Source: Thalassospira profundimaris
GTDB taxonomy: Bacteria > Pseudomonadota > Alphaproteobacteria > Rhodospirillales > Thalassospiraceae
Length of the DNA: 64,000 nt
Assembly: GCF_003326795.1 (NCBI RefSeq)
Contig: NZ_JPWI01000016.1
Span: 45,971 to 109,970 of the forward strand
Reading direction: 5' to 3'
Part shown: piece after piece, positions 9,662-18,047 of the stretch
Numbering within the stretch: the stretch's first letter is position 1
Layout: each line of letters starts with the position of its first letter
The notes under the pieces: model-generated
The model's database searches: none
What the model saw: the letters and a program-made list of their open reading frames with translations, nothing else
What the model was told of the DNA's origin: nothing
Made by a program: the position numbers and the translations under genes

Positions 9662-9693
9662 AAAGCAAAAAGGCGCCATGAACGGCGCCTTTT
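9662..9693 (-). terminator. Rho-independent terminator of the murQ/sugar-transporter operon
   Basis: On the minus strand AAAAGGCGCC (9693-9684) pairs perfectly with GGCGCCTTTT (9677-9668) and the T-rich tail TTTTTGCTTTT follows. It is 36 bases past the stop of the ATP-binding gene. Confidence 0.9.
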
Positions 9694-9728
9694 CTCAAGA
9701 TGTTCCGTTTTCAGTGCGACGGATATGG

Positions 9729-10847
9729 TCAGTCTTCTGCACTGAACTCGGCCGGGCAATCTACTTTCGTAAAGGCTTTGCCTTGCCCGTTAAACAGATG
9801 CGCGGCTCCGGCGGGCGCAGATGCCGTAACGGTTTCACCGATTTTTACCCGGCTATGTCCGGGGGCGCGAACCGTGACGCGATCACCATTGGCAAGTTTC
9901 AGATACAAATAGGTAGAATCGCCAAGCTTCTCGACGACATCGACCTCACCATTGACCGTCAATTCGCCCTGATCGCCAAGGGACAGATGTTCCGGGCGAA
10001 TTCCCAGTTCGACCTGCGATCCGATTTCGGAAGCCGGAACGTCAAATGGCAGAACCGATTTGACACCGCCTGGAACCGATACAGTCACTTTGCCCTGCTC
10101 AACCCCGTCGATCGTGACGCTGGTGAAATTCATGGCTGGTGATCCGATAAAGCCCGCAACAAAACGGGTTTCCGGATGATGGTAAAGCTGCATCGGTGAT
10201 CCGACCTGTTCGACATTGCCACCATTCATCACCACGATCTTGTCTGCCAACGTCATGGCTTCAACCTGATCGTGGGTAACATAAATGATCGTCGATTTCA
10301 GATCCTGATGCAGTTTTGCAATTTCGATGCGGGTTTGAACGCGCAACGCGGCATCAAGGTTTGAAAGCGGTTCATCAAACAGGAACACCTTTGGCTGGCG
10401 CACGATCGCACGACCAATGGCAACACGTTGGCGCTGACCGCCTGAAAGCTCCGACGGTCTGCGATCAAGGAGTTGATCAAGCTGCAGGATGCGCGCGGCT
10501 TCACGCACACGAGCGTCAATTGCAGCCTTGTCCTGTTTATCGAGCTTAAGCCCGAACGCCATGTTCTTGTAGACTGTCATATGCGGATAAAGCGCATAGG
10601 ACTGGAAAACCATGGCAATTCCGCGATCACGCGGACTTTTGGTATTCACCAGTTCACCATCAATCATCAGATCGCCACCAGTGATGTCTTCCAGACCGGC
10701 AATGATGCGCAACAAGGTGGATTTTCCGCAACCTGACGGCCCGACAAACACCACGAATTCACCGTCTTTTACATCCAGATCAATGCCATGCAGGACATCA
10801 ACCGCGCCATAGCTTTTACGGATCTGGTCAAGTTTCAAGTCAGCCAT
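9729..10847 (-). CDS. Sugar ABC transporter ATP-binding protein (MalK/UgpC family), amino-sugar operon
   Basis: ATPase of 372 residues. Walker [10 protein letters not shown] is at 36-44, LSGGQ at 134-138 and Walker B VFLFDE at 154-159; a C-terminal TOBE/OB region completes the CUT1 pattern. It closely parallels UgpC at the start of the window and is probably a paralogue of it. It is the last gene of the operon murQ-binding protein-permease-permease-ATPase, and GGAGC precedes the ATG. Its context implies that it energises uptake of GlcNAc or a related amino sugar. Confidence 0.9.
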   Translation of the reverse strand: MADLKLDQIRKSYGAVDVLHGIDLDVKDGEFVVFVGPSGCGKSTLLRIIAGLEDITGGDLMIDGELVNTKSPRDRGIAMVFQSYALYPHMTVYKNMAFGLKLDKQDKAAIDARVREAARILQLDQLLDRRPSELSGGQRQRVAIGRAIVRQPKVFLFDEPLSNLDAALRVQTRIEIAKLHQDLKSTIIYVTHDQVEAMTLADKIVVMNGGNVEQVGSPMQLYHHPETRFVAGFIGSPAMNFTSVTIDGVEQGKVTVSVPGGVKSVLPFDVPASEIGSQVELGIRPEHLSLGDQGELTVNGEVDVVEKLGDSTYLYLKLANGDRVTVRAPGHSRVKIGETVTASAPAGAAHLFNGQGKAFTKVDCPAEFSAED

Positions 10848-10874
10848 TTATTCAAAGCTCCTATCAGCCAACAA

Positions 10875-11723
10875 TTACTTCACCGCGCCGGATGTCAGGC
10901 CGCGAATGAGTTGTCGGGAGAAAATCAGGTAAAGGATCAGGATCGGGATAATCGCAAGGCTCAGTGATGCCAGAACCGCGTTCCAGTCAGTCACATACTG
11001 GCCAATGAATTGCTGTACACCCAGGGTAATGGTCTGCTTGCCATCGCCCGGCGCAAGAATCAGCGGGAACCAAAGATCATTCCAGATCGGGATCATCGTA
11101 AAAACTGCGACAGTTGCCACGGCCGGGCGGATTAGCGGAAGAATGATCGCAAAGAAGATTTTGAACTCCCCGACCCCGTCACACCGTGCGGCTTCTTTTA
11201 AATCCTTGGGAATTTGATGCATGAATTCCGTCAGGATAAAGATTGCCAGTGGCAATCCCTGCGCCACATAAACCAGAACCAGCGCAGTCAACGTGTTCAC
11301 CAGCCCCATATCGACCACAAGATTCAGGATCGACACAGAACCAAGCCGGATCGGCACCATGATACCGATGGCAAGATACAGGGCGAGCACCGTATTGCCC
11401 GGGAATTTGTATTCCGACAATGCCCATGCAGCCATCGCCGCCAGTAACAGAACAATCACGATGGTCACGATGGTCACTGTAAAACTGTTATAGAAAAACA
11501 GCTCAAAATTCGACTTGGCCAGAACCTTGGTGAACCCTTCCAGACTGAAGGTATCGGCATTTGGCAGCCCCATCGGATCCTTGAAGATTCCCTTACGGGT
11601 CTTGAAGGCGTTAATCACCACAAGGAAAATCGGATACAGCGCCACCAGCGTGTAGGTCAGAAGGATCGCATGAACGATCACAGCGCGACTGGCGTCTTCC
11701 CGACGTATATTTGCAAAATTCAT
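10875..11723 (-). CDS. Sugar ABC transporter permease, MalG type
   Basis: Inner-membrane permease of 282 residues with about six membrane segments. The EAA loop appears as DLKEAARCDGVGEFKIFF, followed by LPLIRPAVATVAVF, the usual MalG-type sequence. It lies 12 bases after the MalF-type permease gene. It would form the inner-membrane channel with that partner. Substrate (GlcNAc, chitobiose or MurNAc) is inferred from the surrounding catabolic genes only. Confidence 0.88.
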   Translation of the reverse strand: MNFANIRREDASRAVIVHAILLTYTLVALYPIFLVVINAFKTRKGIFKDPMGLPNADTFSLEGFTKVLAKSNFELFFYNSFTVTIVTIVIVLLLAAMAAWALSEYKFPGNTVLALYLAIGIMVPIRLGSVSILNLVVDMGLVNTLTALVLVYVAQGLPLAIFILTEFMHQIPKDLKEAARCDGVGEFKIFFAIILPLIRPAVATVAVFTMIPIWNDLWFPLILAPGDGKQTITLGVQQFIGQYVTDWNAVLASLSLAIIPILILYLIFSRQLIRGLTSGAVK

Positions 11724-11735
11724 CGTCGCCCCCGA

Positions 11736-12674
11736 TTACAGCTGATAACGCGCCAGACGGCGCTGAATGGCGAACAGATAGAACAGAACGCCTGCCAGAA
11801 TGATCAGGAACATCAGGGATGCAACCGTCGCCCCGAGATGCGGGTTTCCAAGCTGCAACTGATAACCAAAGAATGTGCGATAGAACAATGTGCCCATGAT
11901 ATCGGTCGAGAAGTTCGGGCCTGCCAACGCACCCTTTACCGCATAAATCAGGTCGAAGGCGTTGAAATTACCAACAAATGTCAGAATGGAGACCATGGCA
12001 ACAGTCGGCAGGACCAACGGCAACTTGATATGGATGAATACTTCGAAATGGGTCGCGCCATCGACAATTGCGGCATCAACCAGATCGTCCGGGATCGCAA
12101 GCAAGGCGGCATAAATCAGCATCAAGGGAATGCCAACCCACTGCCAGACCGAAATGAATGACAAAGTGATCAAGGCACTACCTTCCTTGCCCAGCCAGGG
12201 ACCGAACAAAGATTTAAGGCCGACAATATCAAGAAGGTCTGCGCCAACACCCCAGACAGGGCTCAGGATCAACTGCCAGATAAAGCCGACAATCACCACT
12301 GAAAGCATGGTCGGCATGATCATCATGGTGCGATAGGTATTCCGGAAGCGGAGCTGCGGCAGGCTGAGAATACCAGCCAGCGCAATGCCGATCGGGTTCT
12401 GGATCAACATGTGAACAGCAAAGAACTTCATATTGTTCCAGAAGCTGTTCCAAAAGGTCGCCGACCAATCCGGATCAGCCAAAATGGTGCGATAGTTGTC
12501 CAAACCAACGAAAGCAGTATCACCACCACTCGGGGTCGCATAGAAGCTGAGCCGGATTGAATCAAGCAGCGGATAGATCATAAACAGCGTGTAAATGACC
12601 GTTGCTGGGGCCAGAAAGGCGATCACAGGCAATTTTGCCTTGCGCCAATCGGTCATGGGGCCGGAATGCGCCAT
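11736..12674 (-). CDS. Sugar ABC transporter permease, MalF type
   Basis: Inner-membrane permease of 312 residues with a short cytoplasmic start (MAHSGPMTDWRKAKL) and about six membrane segments, the first at residues 17-38. The EAA loop reads LVDAAIVDGATHFEVF. The gene is separated from the upstream binding-protein gene by 174 bases containing a stable hairpin, so its expression may be lower than that of the binding protein. It pairs with the MalG-type permease downstream. Confidence 0.88.
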   Translation of the reverse strand: MAHSGPMTDWRKAKLPVIAFLAPATVIYTLFMIYPLLDSIRLSFYATPSGGDTAFVGLDNYRTILADPDWSATFWNSFWNNMKFFAVHMLIQNPIGIALAGILSLPQLRFRNTYRTMMIMPTMLSVVIVGFIWQLILSPVWGVGADLLDIVGLKSLFGPWLGKEGSALITLSFISVWQWVGIPLMLIYAALLAIPDDLVDAAIVDGATHFEVFIHIKLPLVLPTVAMVSILTFVGNFNAFDLIYAVKGALAGPNFSTDIMGTLFYRTFFGYQLQLGNPHLGATVASLMFLIILAGVLFYLFAIQRRLARYQL

Positions 12675-12805
12675 ACCCTGTCCTGTTATCCAAGATTAAA
12701 AGATTGAAGGTTTCTGAATAACCTTCTCATGTATGGACCGCAGTTTTTCCGCCCGGCGGCCTCAAGATACAGAACGCATGCTGTTACCTGATCGGGCGAT
12801 AAAGC

Positions 12806-12840
12806 AAGGATGGCAGAAACCCGCAGTCTCCGCCATCCTT
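12806..12840 (-). promoter_or_regulatory. Intercistronic hairpin downstream of the sugar-binding protein gene
   Basis: AAGGATGGC (12806-12814) and GCCATCCTT (12832-12840) form a perfect 9-base stem just after the binding-protein stop at 12849. On the minus strand it is followed by GCTTTATC, so it may be a weak terminator that sets lower permease expression. Confidence 0.6.
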
Positions 12841-12848
12841 TCGATATG

Positions 12849-14111
12849 TTACTGGTGCGGAGCATACCACTTCGCAAGACCAGCTTCGGCAGCACCTGCT
12901 GCATCTGTCGGGGTCAGCGTACCGTTGATTACCTGTGCAGAAAGGTTCCACAGGTCGTTTTCAAGGTTCGGCGTGCCACGCGACAGAATCTGGTAGGAGT
13001 TGCGAATGGTGGATTCACACTTCTGGCGCCAGCTCACGAACTCGCTTGCAACCGGATCGGTCACGGCGACTTTGTGGTTTGAAAGCGAGAAGAAGCCCGG
13101 CAGCGCGTTGGAATAGAGTTCGGCAAACTCGGAGCCCGTCATCCATTCAAGAAACAGTTTGGCTTCTGCTGCGTTTTTCGAACCTGCATTCAGGCCAAGA
13201 GCAATGTCGGTATGGTCACTGATATAGCAGGTATCGGCACCAGCTGCAGGGGGCGGCGGAAATGCGCCGAACTCGAAATCAGCCTGGTTGTTGAACAGCG
13301 AAATGTCCCAGGAGCCCGCCGGATAAACAGCTGCGCGCCCCAGCGAGAACAGGTTCTGCGCATCCGGATAGGAAATGGCTTCATAGCCGTCTGGCAAATA
13401 GTTCTTCCAGCTTGCCAGTTCCTTGAAGGTGTCGACATAAGGCGCATCGGTGAATTTCGCGCTACCATCGATCAGAGCTTTACGACCAGCTTCACCATTC
13501 CAGTAGTTCGGACCGATATTCTGGAAGCCCATGGTTGCAGCTTCCCACTGGTCTGCGGTCCCCATTGCCATCGGAATGTAGCTGCCTTCTTCCTTGATCT
13601 TGTCAAGGGCGGCATAGAATTCTTCGCGGGTTTTCGGGACTTCTACGCCGACTTCCTCGAAGGCTTCCTTGTTATAGATGAAACCGTGAATGACAGACGC
13701 CATCGGCAGGCAGAAGGTGACAGAACCGTCATCTGTTTGCCATGCAGATTTGGCAACATCAGAGAAGTTATCCATCCCCTTGAGGTCATCGAGCGGCGCA
13801 AGGTTGCCCTGCTTGTATAGTTCAAGCGATGCGTCAAACGGACGGCAGGTGATCAGGTCGCCTGCGGTGCCGCCTGCCAGCTTGGCATTGACCGATGCGT
13901 TATATTCGGTCGGTGGGGTCGGTTTGAACGAAACCTTGATGTCCGGGTGTTCTTTGTTGAATGCCGGAATGATTTTATCATTCCAGATATCGATATCGTC
14001 GTTACGCCAGCTTTCGATTACAAGTTCGCCAGCAGATGCCATCAACGGAACCAGGGCGACACTTGCCGCCAGGGCCCCGGCCAGACCTTTTGCTAAGACT
14101 TTATTCGACAT
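12849..14111 (-). CDS. Sugar ABC transporter periplasmic binding protein, amino-sugar operon
   Basis: Family 1 solute-binding protein, 420 residues. The signal peptide spans about residues 1-27 (ALVPLMASA, then GELVIESW). Motifs such as FGAFPPPPAAG and LFLEWMTGSEFAELYSN suit the CUT1 sugar-binding group. A strong GAGGAGG ribosome site precedes the ATG. It is second in the operon after murQ. Given the neighbouring GlcNAc kinase, deacetylase and MurNAc-6-P etherase, the likely ligands are GlcNAc, chitobiose or MurNAc; this is inference from context. Confidence 0.88.
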   Translation of the reverse strand: MSNKVLAKGLAGALAASVALVPLMASAGELVIESWRNDDIDIWNDKIIPAFNKEHPDIKVSFKPTPPTEYNASVNAKLAGGTAGDLITCRPFDASLELYKQGNLAPLDDLKGMDNFSDVAKSAWQTDDGSVTFCLPMASVIHGFIYNKEAFEEVGVEVPKTREEFYAALDKIKEEGSYIPMAMGTADQWEAATMGFQNIGPNYWNGEAGRKALIDGSAKFTDAPYVDTFKELASWKNYLPDGYEAISYPDAQNLFSLGRAAVYPAGSWDISLFNNQADFEFGAFPPPPAAGADTCYISDHTDIALGLNAGSKNAAEAKLFLEWMTGSEFAELYSNALPGFFSLSNHKVAVTDPVASEFVSWRQKCESTIRNSYQILSRGTPNLENDLWNLSAQVINGTLTPTDAAGAAEAGLAKWYAPHQ

Positions 14112-14157
14112 TTATGCCTCCTCTGATCAATGTCGGCGGACTGGCACCGTGTTGATG

Positions 14158-15045
14158 TCAGTTCCTGTACTCAAGCGCTGTCCGGAGATTTCCATTAGAC
14201 AGTACAAGAATTTCTTTTGCCCGGTCCGGTGTGTGACCCTTGGCCACCAGCACCGCCGAACGAATATCAAAGTCTGTTTTTTCAAGCGCGTGTTTGGCCT
14301 GATCTGGCGCGCAGGACGCGATGTGCGAGACGATGCGTACTGCCCGTTCATGCAGCTTGATATTTTCTGCGCGCATACCAACCATCAGGTTATCAAACAG
14401 GCGCCCCAACTTGTTCATCACAAGCGTCGACAGGATGTTCAGCGCAGCCTTTTGTGCTGTTCCCGCCCCCATGCGGGTCGAACCAGCGACAACTTCCGGG
14501 GCGCTTTCGAGGTAAATTCCTGTGTCCGCAATACCAAGAATATGACCATCAGGATTGTTGCAAATGCCGACAGTAAAAGCGCCACGTTCGCGCGCCAGCT
14601 CCAGTGCGCGCACCGTATAGGGCGTTGCGCCGCTGGCAGCGATGGCAATTACGGCATCATTTTCCGAAATATTATGTTGGGATATTTCGCGCGCAGCGAG
14701 GTCGACATCATCCTCTGCACCATTGAATTCATTTGGCGAGCTTTGAACACCGCCAGCCAGCATGACAATGGTATGCTCTTCGGGCCAACCAAAGGTCCCG
14801 CCAAGTTCCTTGGCGTCTTGCCATGCAACCGTTCCGGAAGTTCCTGCGCCGACATAAACGAGACGCCCGCCGCCCCCCAGGCGGCGTGCAATCCCGTTAG
14901 CTGCTGTGGCCAGATCCCCCAGGACCGGACCAACCGAAGCCACAGCACGCATCTGGCCTTCCCACAAGGCCATAAGGAAATCGGCGTCAGACCATTGGTC
15001 CAACCCGGCAAATCGCGAATCAAATTCTTCAGTGCGTGATGCCAT
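14158..15045 (-). CDS. murQ: N-acetylmuramic acid 6-phosphate etherase MurQ
   Basis: Cytosolic SIS-domain lyase of 295 residues, the usual MurQ length. It splits MurNAc-6-P into GlcNAc-6-P and D-lactate during peptidoglycan recycling. The phosphosugar-binding loop VGAGTSG is at 65-71, and Glu80 in DAKELGGTFG matches the catalytic glutamate of the E. coli enzyme. The conserved GSTRMGAGTAQK is also present. It is the first gene of the minus-strand transporter operon and starts with a GGGAG ribosome site. A candidate promoter overlaps TGGTAT repeats, suggesting control by the adjacent GntR regulator. No MurP-type PTS gene is in the window, so MurNAc phosphorylation must come from elsewhere or from the kinase nearby. 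Confidence 0.93.
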   Translation of the reverse strand: MASRTEEFDSRFAGLDQWSDADFLMALWEGQMRAVASVGPVLGDLATAANGIARRLGGGGRLVYVGAGTSGTVAWQDAKELGGTFGWPEEHTIVMLAGGVQSSPNEFNGAEDDVDLAAREISQHNISENDAVIAIAASGATPYTVRALELARERGAFTVGICNNPDGHILGIADTGIYLESAPEVVAGSTRMGAGTAQKAALNILSTLVMNKLGRLFDNLMVGMRAENIKLHERAVRIVSHIASCAPDQAKHALEKTDFDIRSAVLVAKGHTPDRAKEILVLSNGNLRTALEYRN

Positions 15046-15067
15046 TTTTCCGTCTCCCTCTCCAAAT

Positions 15068-15096
15068 TAAATACCATTGTGATACCAGCGGTGCAA
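15068..15096 (-). promoter_or_regulatory. Candidate murQ promoter with overlapping TGGTAT half-sites
   Basis: On the minus strand TTGCAC (15096-15091) and TATTTA (15073-15068) are separated by exactly 17 bases. Two direct copies of TGGTAT (ATACCA on the plus strand at 15071-15076 and 15082-15087) lie 11 bases apart, in the spacer and overlapping the -10 box. They resemble the half-sites on the other side of this divergent region and are candidate operator elements for the GntR/UTRA regulator. Confidence 0.6.
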
Positions 15097-15225
15097 GCCA
15101 CTTCGTAAATATTTTCGATAAAGACCGCCAATACACTCGGAAAACCTATATAAAACAATGCAATAGTTAACTATTTCAATTCACCCCTACAATCTGTGCG
15201 TATATCTACTGACTCCAAAATCAGA

Positions 15226-15287
15226 CCACTATCAAATATAGTGGCACTATATTGGTATTGCTTTTTAAGATACCACTCTGCTATGCT
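15226..15287 (+). promoter_or_regulatory. Candidate promoter and operators of the GlcNAc catabolic operon
   Basis: The inverted repeat TGGTAT-N11-ATACCA (15253-15275) overlaps a possible promoter, TTGCTT (15258-15263), a 17-base spacer and CTATGC (15281-15286). A second perfect inverted repeat, CCACTAT-N5-ATAGTGG, lies at 15226-15244. A repressor bound at the first repeat would cover the -35 box. The GntR regulator gene two positions downstream is the natural candidate. Confidence 0.6.
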
Positions 15288-15319
15288 CTGATCAGAAACG
15301 GGAAGGCAGCTAAGCAATC

Positions 15320-16201
15320 ATGGCAAACGAACGGCTTTATCTTGGTGTTGATGGCGGCGGAACGCGCTGCCGCGTGCGGATTGCAAATGAATCCGGCTGC
15401 GTACTGGGTGAATCCGTGAGTGGCGGGGCCAATACCCGCCTTGGTATCGACCATGTTTTTGGTGAAATCATCGCAGCTGCGTCTCTTGCGCTTTCAAATG
15501 CCGGTATGGATGATTCCCGACTTGGTGATCTGCATGCTGGAATGGGGCTTGCCGGCCTCCCACTTGAGCGTGATCGCAAACTTGCGCAATCTTATGCGCA
15601 TCCCTTCGCCAGCACCTGTTTTGCAACCGATGCCTATACAGCGTGCCTTGGCGCTCATGACGGCGCAAATGGTGCAATTCTGATCGTTGGCACCGGAACA
15701 TGCGGACAGGCAATCATCGACAACACAGAATTGGCGGTCGCTGGTTGGGGGTTTGAAGTTTCCGATCTTGGTAGTGGTGCGCGGATTGGTCGCAATGCCA
15801 TTGAAACAGCCCTGCTCGCCCATGAAGGTTTGGCTGAGAAAACAGACCTTACTACTGCTGTGATGGCCAAATTCGACAACAATCCCGAGAATATTGTCGT
15901 ATTTGCCGAAACCGCGCGGCCATCAGATTATGGCGCGTTTTGCCCGATGGTATTTGATGCCGAGGCTGCCGGTGATAAGGCGGCGATATCACTTGTGAAT
16001 TTCGCCGTAGATGCAAACCTGAAGATTCTCCGGAAGCTGGTCGCCTTTGGCGCACCACGTCTGACCCTGATGGGCGGGCTTGCCGAACAGATGGCCAAAC
16101 GCATGCCAGAAGATATCAAGAAACTGATGGCGCCTGCAAAATTTGACGCCATGCATGGTGCTATTTTGTTGGCCAAACAGCATGAAAGAGCCGCCGCATG
16201 A
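15320..16201 (+). CDS. N-acetylglucosamine kinase, BadF/BadG/BcrA/BcrD ATPase family
   Basis: Cytosolic sugar kinase of 293 residues with the actin-like ATPase fold. The phosphate-1 motif GVDGGGTRCRV is at residues 8-18, an acidic catalytic region at TDAYTACLGAHDG, and the second phosphate loop at ILIVGTGTCGQA. A third glycine-rich motif, LMGGLAEQ, is near the C-terminus. Proteins of this family phosphorylate GlcNAc, or glucosamine, at O6. It is first in the plus-strand operon and its last codons overlap the GntR gene by 4 bases (ATGA). It supplies GlcNAc-6-P to NagA downstream, and could also phosphorylate MurNAc for MurQ, although this is speculation. Confidence 0.85.
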   Translation: MANERLYLGVDGGGTRCRVRIANESGCVLGESVSGGANTRLGIDHVFGEIIAAASLALSNAGMDDSRLGDLHAGMGLAGLPLERDRKLAQSYAHPFASTCFATDAYTACLGAHDGANGAILIVGTGTCGQAIIDNTELAVAGWGFEVSDLGSGARIGRNAIETALLAHEGLAEKTDLTTAVMAKFDNNPENIVVFAETARPSDYGAFCPMVFDAEAAGDKAAISLVNFAVDANLKILRKLVAFGAPRLTLMGGLAEQMAKRMPEDIKKLMAPAKFDAMHGAILLAKQHERAAA

Positions 16202-16959
16202 TCGCAACGTCGGACATCATCGCAAATCTCAGGACCCGGGATATTGAAAATACCGGCAATGGCCCGCTTTATCGTCGGTTGCAGTCTGCTCTTAAGGCTG
16301 TCATCGAAGATGGCATCCTGCAAGTTGACGATGCATTGCCAAGTGAACGCGATCTGGCAACCGAATTGGGTATTTCACGGGTAACAGTTCGCAACGCGAT
16401 GCGTGCCCTTGTTGAGGAAGGCGTTCTGGTGCAACGACACGGAGCTGGAACCTTTGTAGCGCCTCGTGTCGAACAGGCTCTGTCGCGACTGACTTCCTTT
16501 ACTGAAGACATGATTACACGCGGAATGGATCCGGGTGCGGTCTGGCTGGAAAAAACACTTGGTCATGCCTCGCCCGAAGAAGCCATGGCCCTTAATTTGT
16601 CACCGGGGACCGAGGTCACCCGTTTGCGTCGTCTGCGTACAGCGAATGACAAACCTATGGCGCTTGAATATGCGGTCATTCCGCGCGCCTTTTTGCCCAG
16701 CCCGGATGAAGTCGACAAATCGCTTTATGACGCGCTGGCAAAGTACAACAAAAAGCCCGAGCGCGCGTTGCAGCGCCTTCGGGCCGAACTTTTTGATGGC
16801 GAAACCGCCAAAATCCTTGGGGTGCCGGATGGCAGTGCCGCGCTTTATATCGAGCGACGCTCTTTCCTTGCCAATGGCACGCCAGTGGAATTCACCCGGT
16901 CCTATTACCGCGGTGACAGTTATGACTTTATCGCTGAAATGCAGGTGGATGCGCGTTGA
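16198..16959 (+). CDS. GntR-family transcriptional regulator (HutC/UTRA type) of amino-sugar genes
   Basis: DNA-binding regulator of 253 residues. The N-terminal winged helix-turn-helix is at about residues 20-92 (LPSERDLATELGISRVTVRN, then GAGTFVAPR). The C-terminal UTRA effector domain spans about residues 110-245 and ends near SYYRGDSYDFIAEM. UTRA regulators of this kind (NagR, DasR) bind GlcN-6-P or GlcNAc-6-P and leave DNA. The gene overlaps the kinase gene and is inside the operon it probably controls, so autoregulation is likely. Its candidate sites are the TGGTAT repeats between murQ and the kinase gene. Confidence 0.9.
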   Translation: MIATSDIIANLRTRDIENTGNGPLYRRLQSALKAVIEDGILQVDDALPSERDLATELGISRVTVRNAMRALVEEGVLVQRHGAGTFVAPRVEQALSRLTSFTEDMITRGMDPGAVWLEKTLGHASPEEAMALNLSPGTEVTRLRRLRTANDKPMALEYAVIPRAFLPSPDEVDKSLYDALAKYNKKPERALQRLRAELFDGETAKILGVPDGSAALYIERRSFLANGTPVEFTRSYYRGDSYDFIAEMQVDAR

Positions 16960-17003
16960 TCGAGTCAATTCGCCATTCATACAGAACCAAGGGAATATAG
17001 CAC

Positions 17004-18047
17004 ATGACGACAAGTTGGCGTCCGAAAACGCAGATGGGCCGCGAATTGGCAGAAGCCCCGGAAGTTGTCGCAACTCAGCTTGCACACAACAGGGATGCAA
17101 TTGCCAAGCTGGCGGAAGACCTGCGGAACAATCCGCCGAAATTTGTTGTCACCTGCGGGCGCGGAAGCTCCGACCACGCCACCCTGTATGCCAAATACCT
17201 GATCGAAAGCCAGCTTGGCATTCCGGTCGTTTCGGCAGCACCATCAATTGTATCAATCTATAATCGTTCAATTGCCTCGAAAGACGCTTTGTTCATAGCG
17301 GTTTCGCAGTCCGGCAAGAGCCCTGATCTGGTGAAGAATGCCGAGGCAGCCCGTGACGCGGGCGCGCGCACTGTGGCACTTGTGAATGTTGTCGATTCTC
17401 CACTGGCCGACACCGTTGACCATGTGATCCCGCTGATGGCCGGACCAGAGACAAGCGTTGCAGCAACCAAATCCTATATCGCAACCCTGTCAGCGATTGC
17501 GCAGATTGTAGGTGCCTGGACACAGGATGATGCATTTAACAAAGGGCTCGTTAAGTTGCCTCAATCGTTGAATTCCGCTCTGGATCAGGATTGGCTGGGC
17601 GCATCGGAAACGATTGCCAACTCTAACGGCCTTTATGTTATCGGGCGTGGACCAGCATTTGCAATCGCACAGGAAGCTGCCCTTAAATTCAAGGAAACCA
17701 GCAGCTTGCACGCCGAAGCTTTCAGCGCAGCTGAAGTCAAGCACGGACCGATGGCACTGGTCACGCCGACTTTCCCGATGCTGGTATTCTCGCAGCAAGA
17801 TGCGTCACGTGACAGCGTCGAGGATTTCCTTTCCGAGATGCGGGCAAAAACAGACAATCTGTTTGCCGCAGAGACGGGCTATGCCGATATCAAGGGTCAC
17901 CTCCCGGTGGTCGAGGATATCCACCCGTTACTGGCGCCGATTGCCATGATCCAGACATTCTACACTCTGGCGGAAAATGTGGCTTTGGCCCGTGGCTGCA
18001 ACCCCGATGCGCCGCCGCACCTTTCGAAAGTGACGGAGACCCACTAA
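17004..18047 (+). CDS. SIS-domain glucosamine-6-phosphate deaminase (NagB-II type)
   Basis: Protein of 347 residues with two SIS phosphosugar-isomerase domains, about residues 30-170 and 200-330. It lacks the glutaminase domain of GlmS. Phosphosugar-binding loops include TCGRGSSDHA and AVSQSGKSPD. The C-terminal PPHLSKVTETH is the GlmS/NagB-II end. Such proteins convert GlcN-6-P to fructose-6-P and ammonia in bacteria that lack classical NagB. A GlmS-like or fructosamine-deglycase role is the alternative, but the position between the GntR regulator and nagA supports NagB-II. Its stop and the nagA start overlap as TAATG. Confidence 0.88.
   Translation: MTTSWRPKTQMGRELAEAPEVVATQLAHNRDAIAKLAEDLRNNPPKFVVTCGRGSSDHATLYAKYLIESQLGIPVVSAAPSIVSIYNRSIASKDALFIAVSQSGKSPDLVKNAEAARDAGARTVALVNVVDSPLADTVDHVIPLMAGPETSVAATKSYIATLSAIAQIVGAWTQDDAFNKGLVKLPQSLNSALDQDWLGASETIANSNGLYVIGRGPAFAIAQEAALKFKETSSLHAEAFSAAEVKHGPMALVTPTFPMLVFSQQDASRDSVEDFLSEMRAKTDNLFAAETGYADIKGHLPVVEDIHPLLAPIAMIQTFYTLAENVALARGCNPDAPPHLSKVTETH

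Noticed and set aside
13690..15039. Open frame of 449 codons on the plus strand opposite murQ and the binding-protein gene
   Set aside because: It runs across two well-supported genes on the other strand and has no recognisable domains.
15243..15262. Possible sigma-54 promoter (TGGCAC) upstream of the GlcNAc kinase gene
   Set aside because: The downstream TTGC element is not at the required spacing from TGGCAC.
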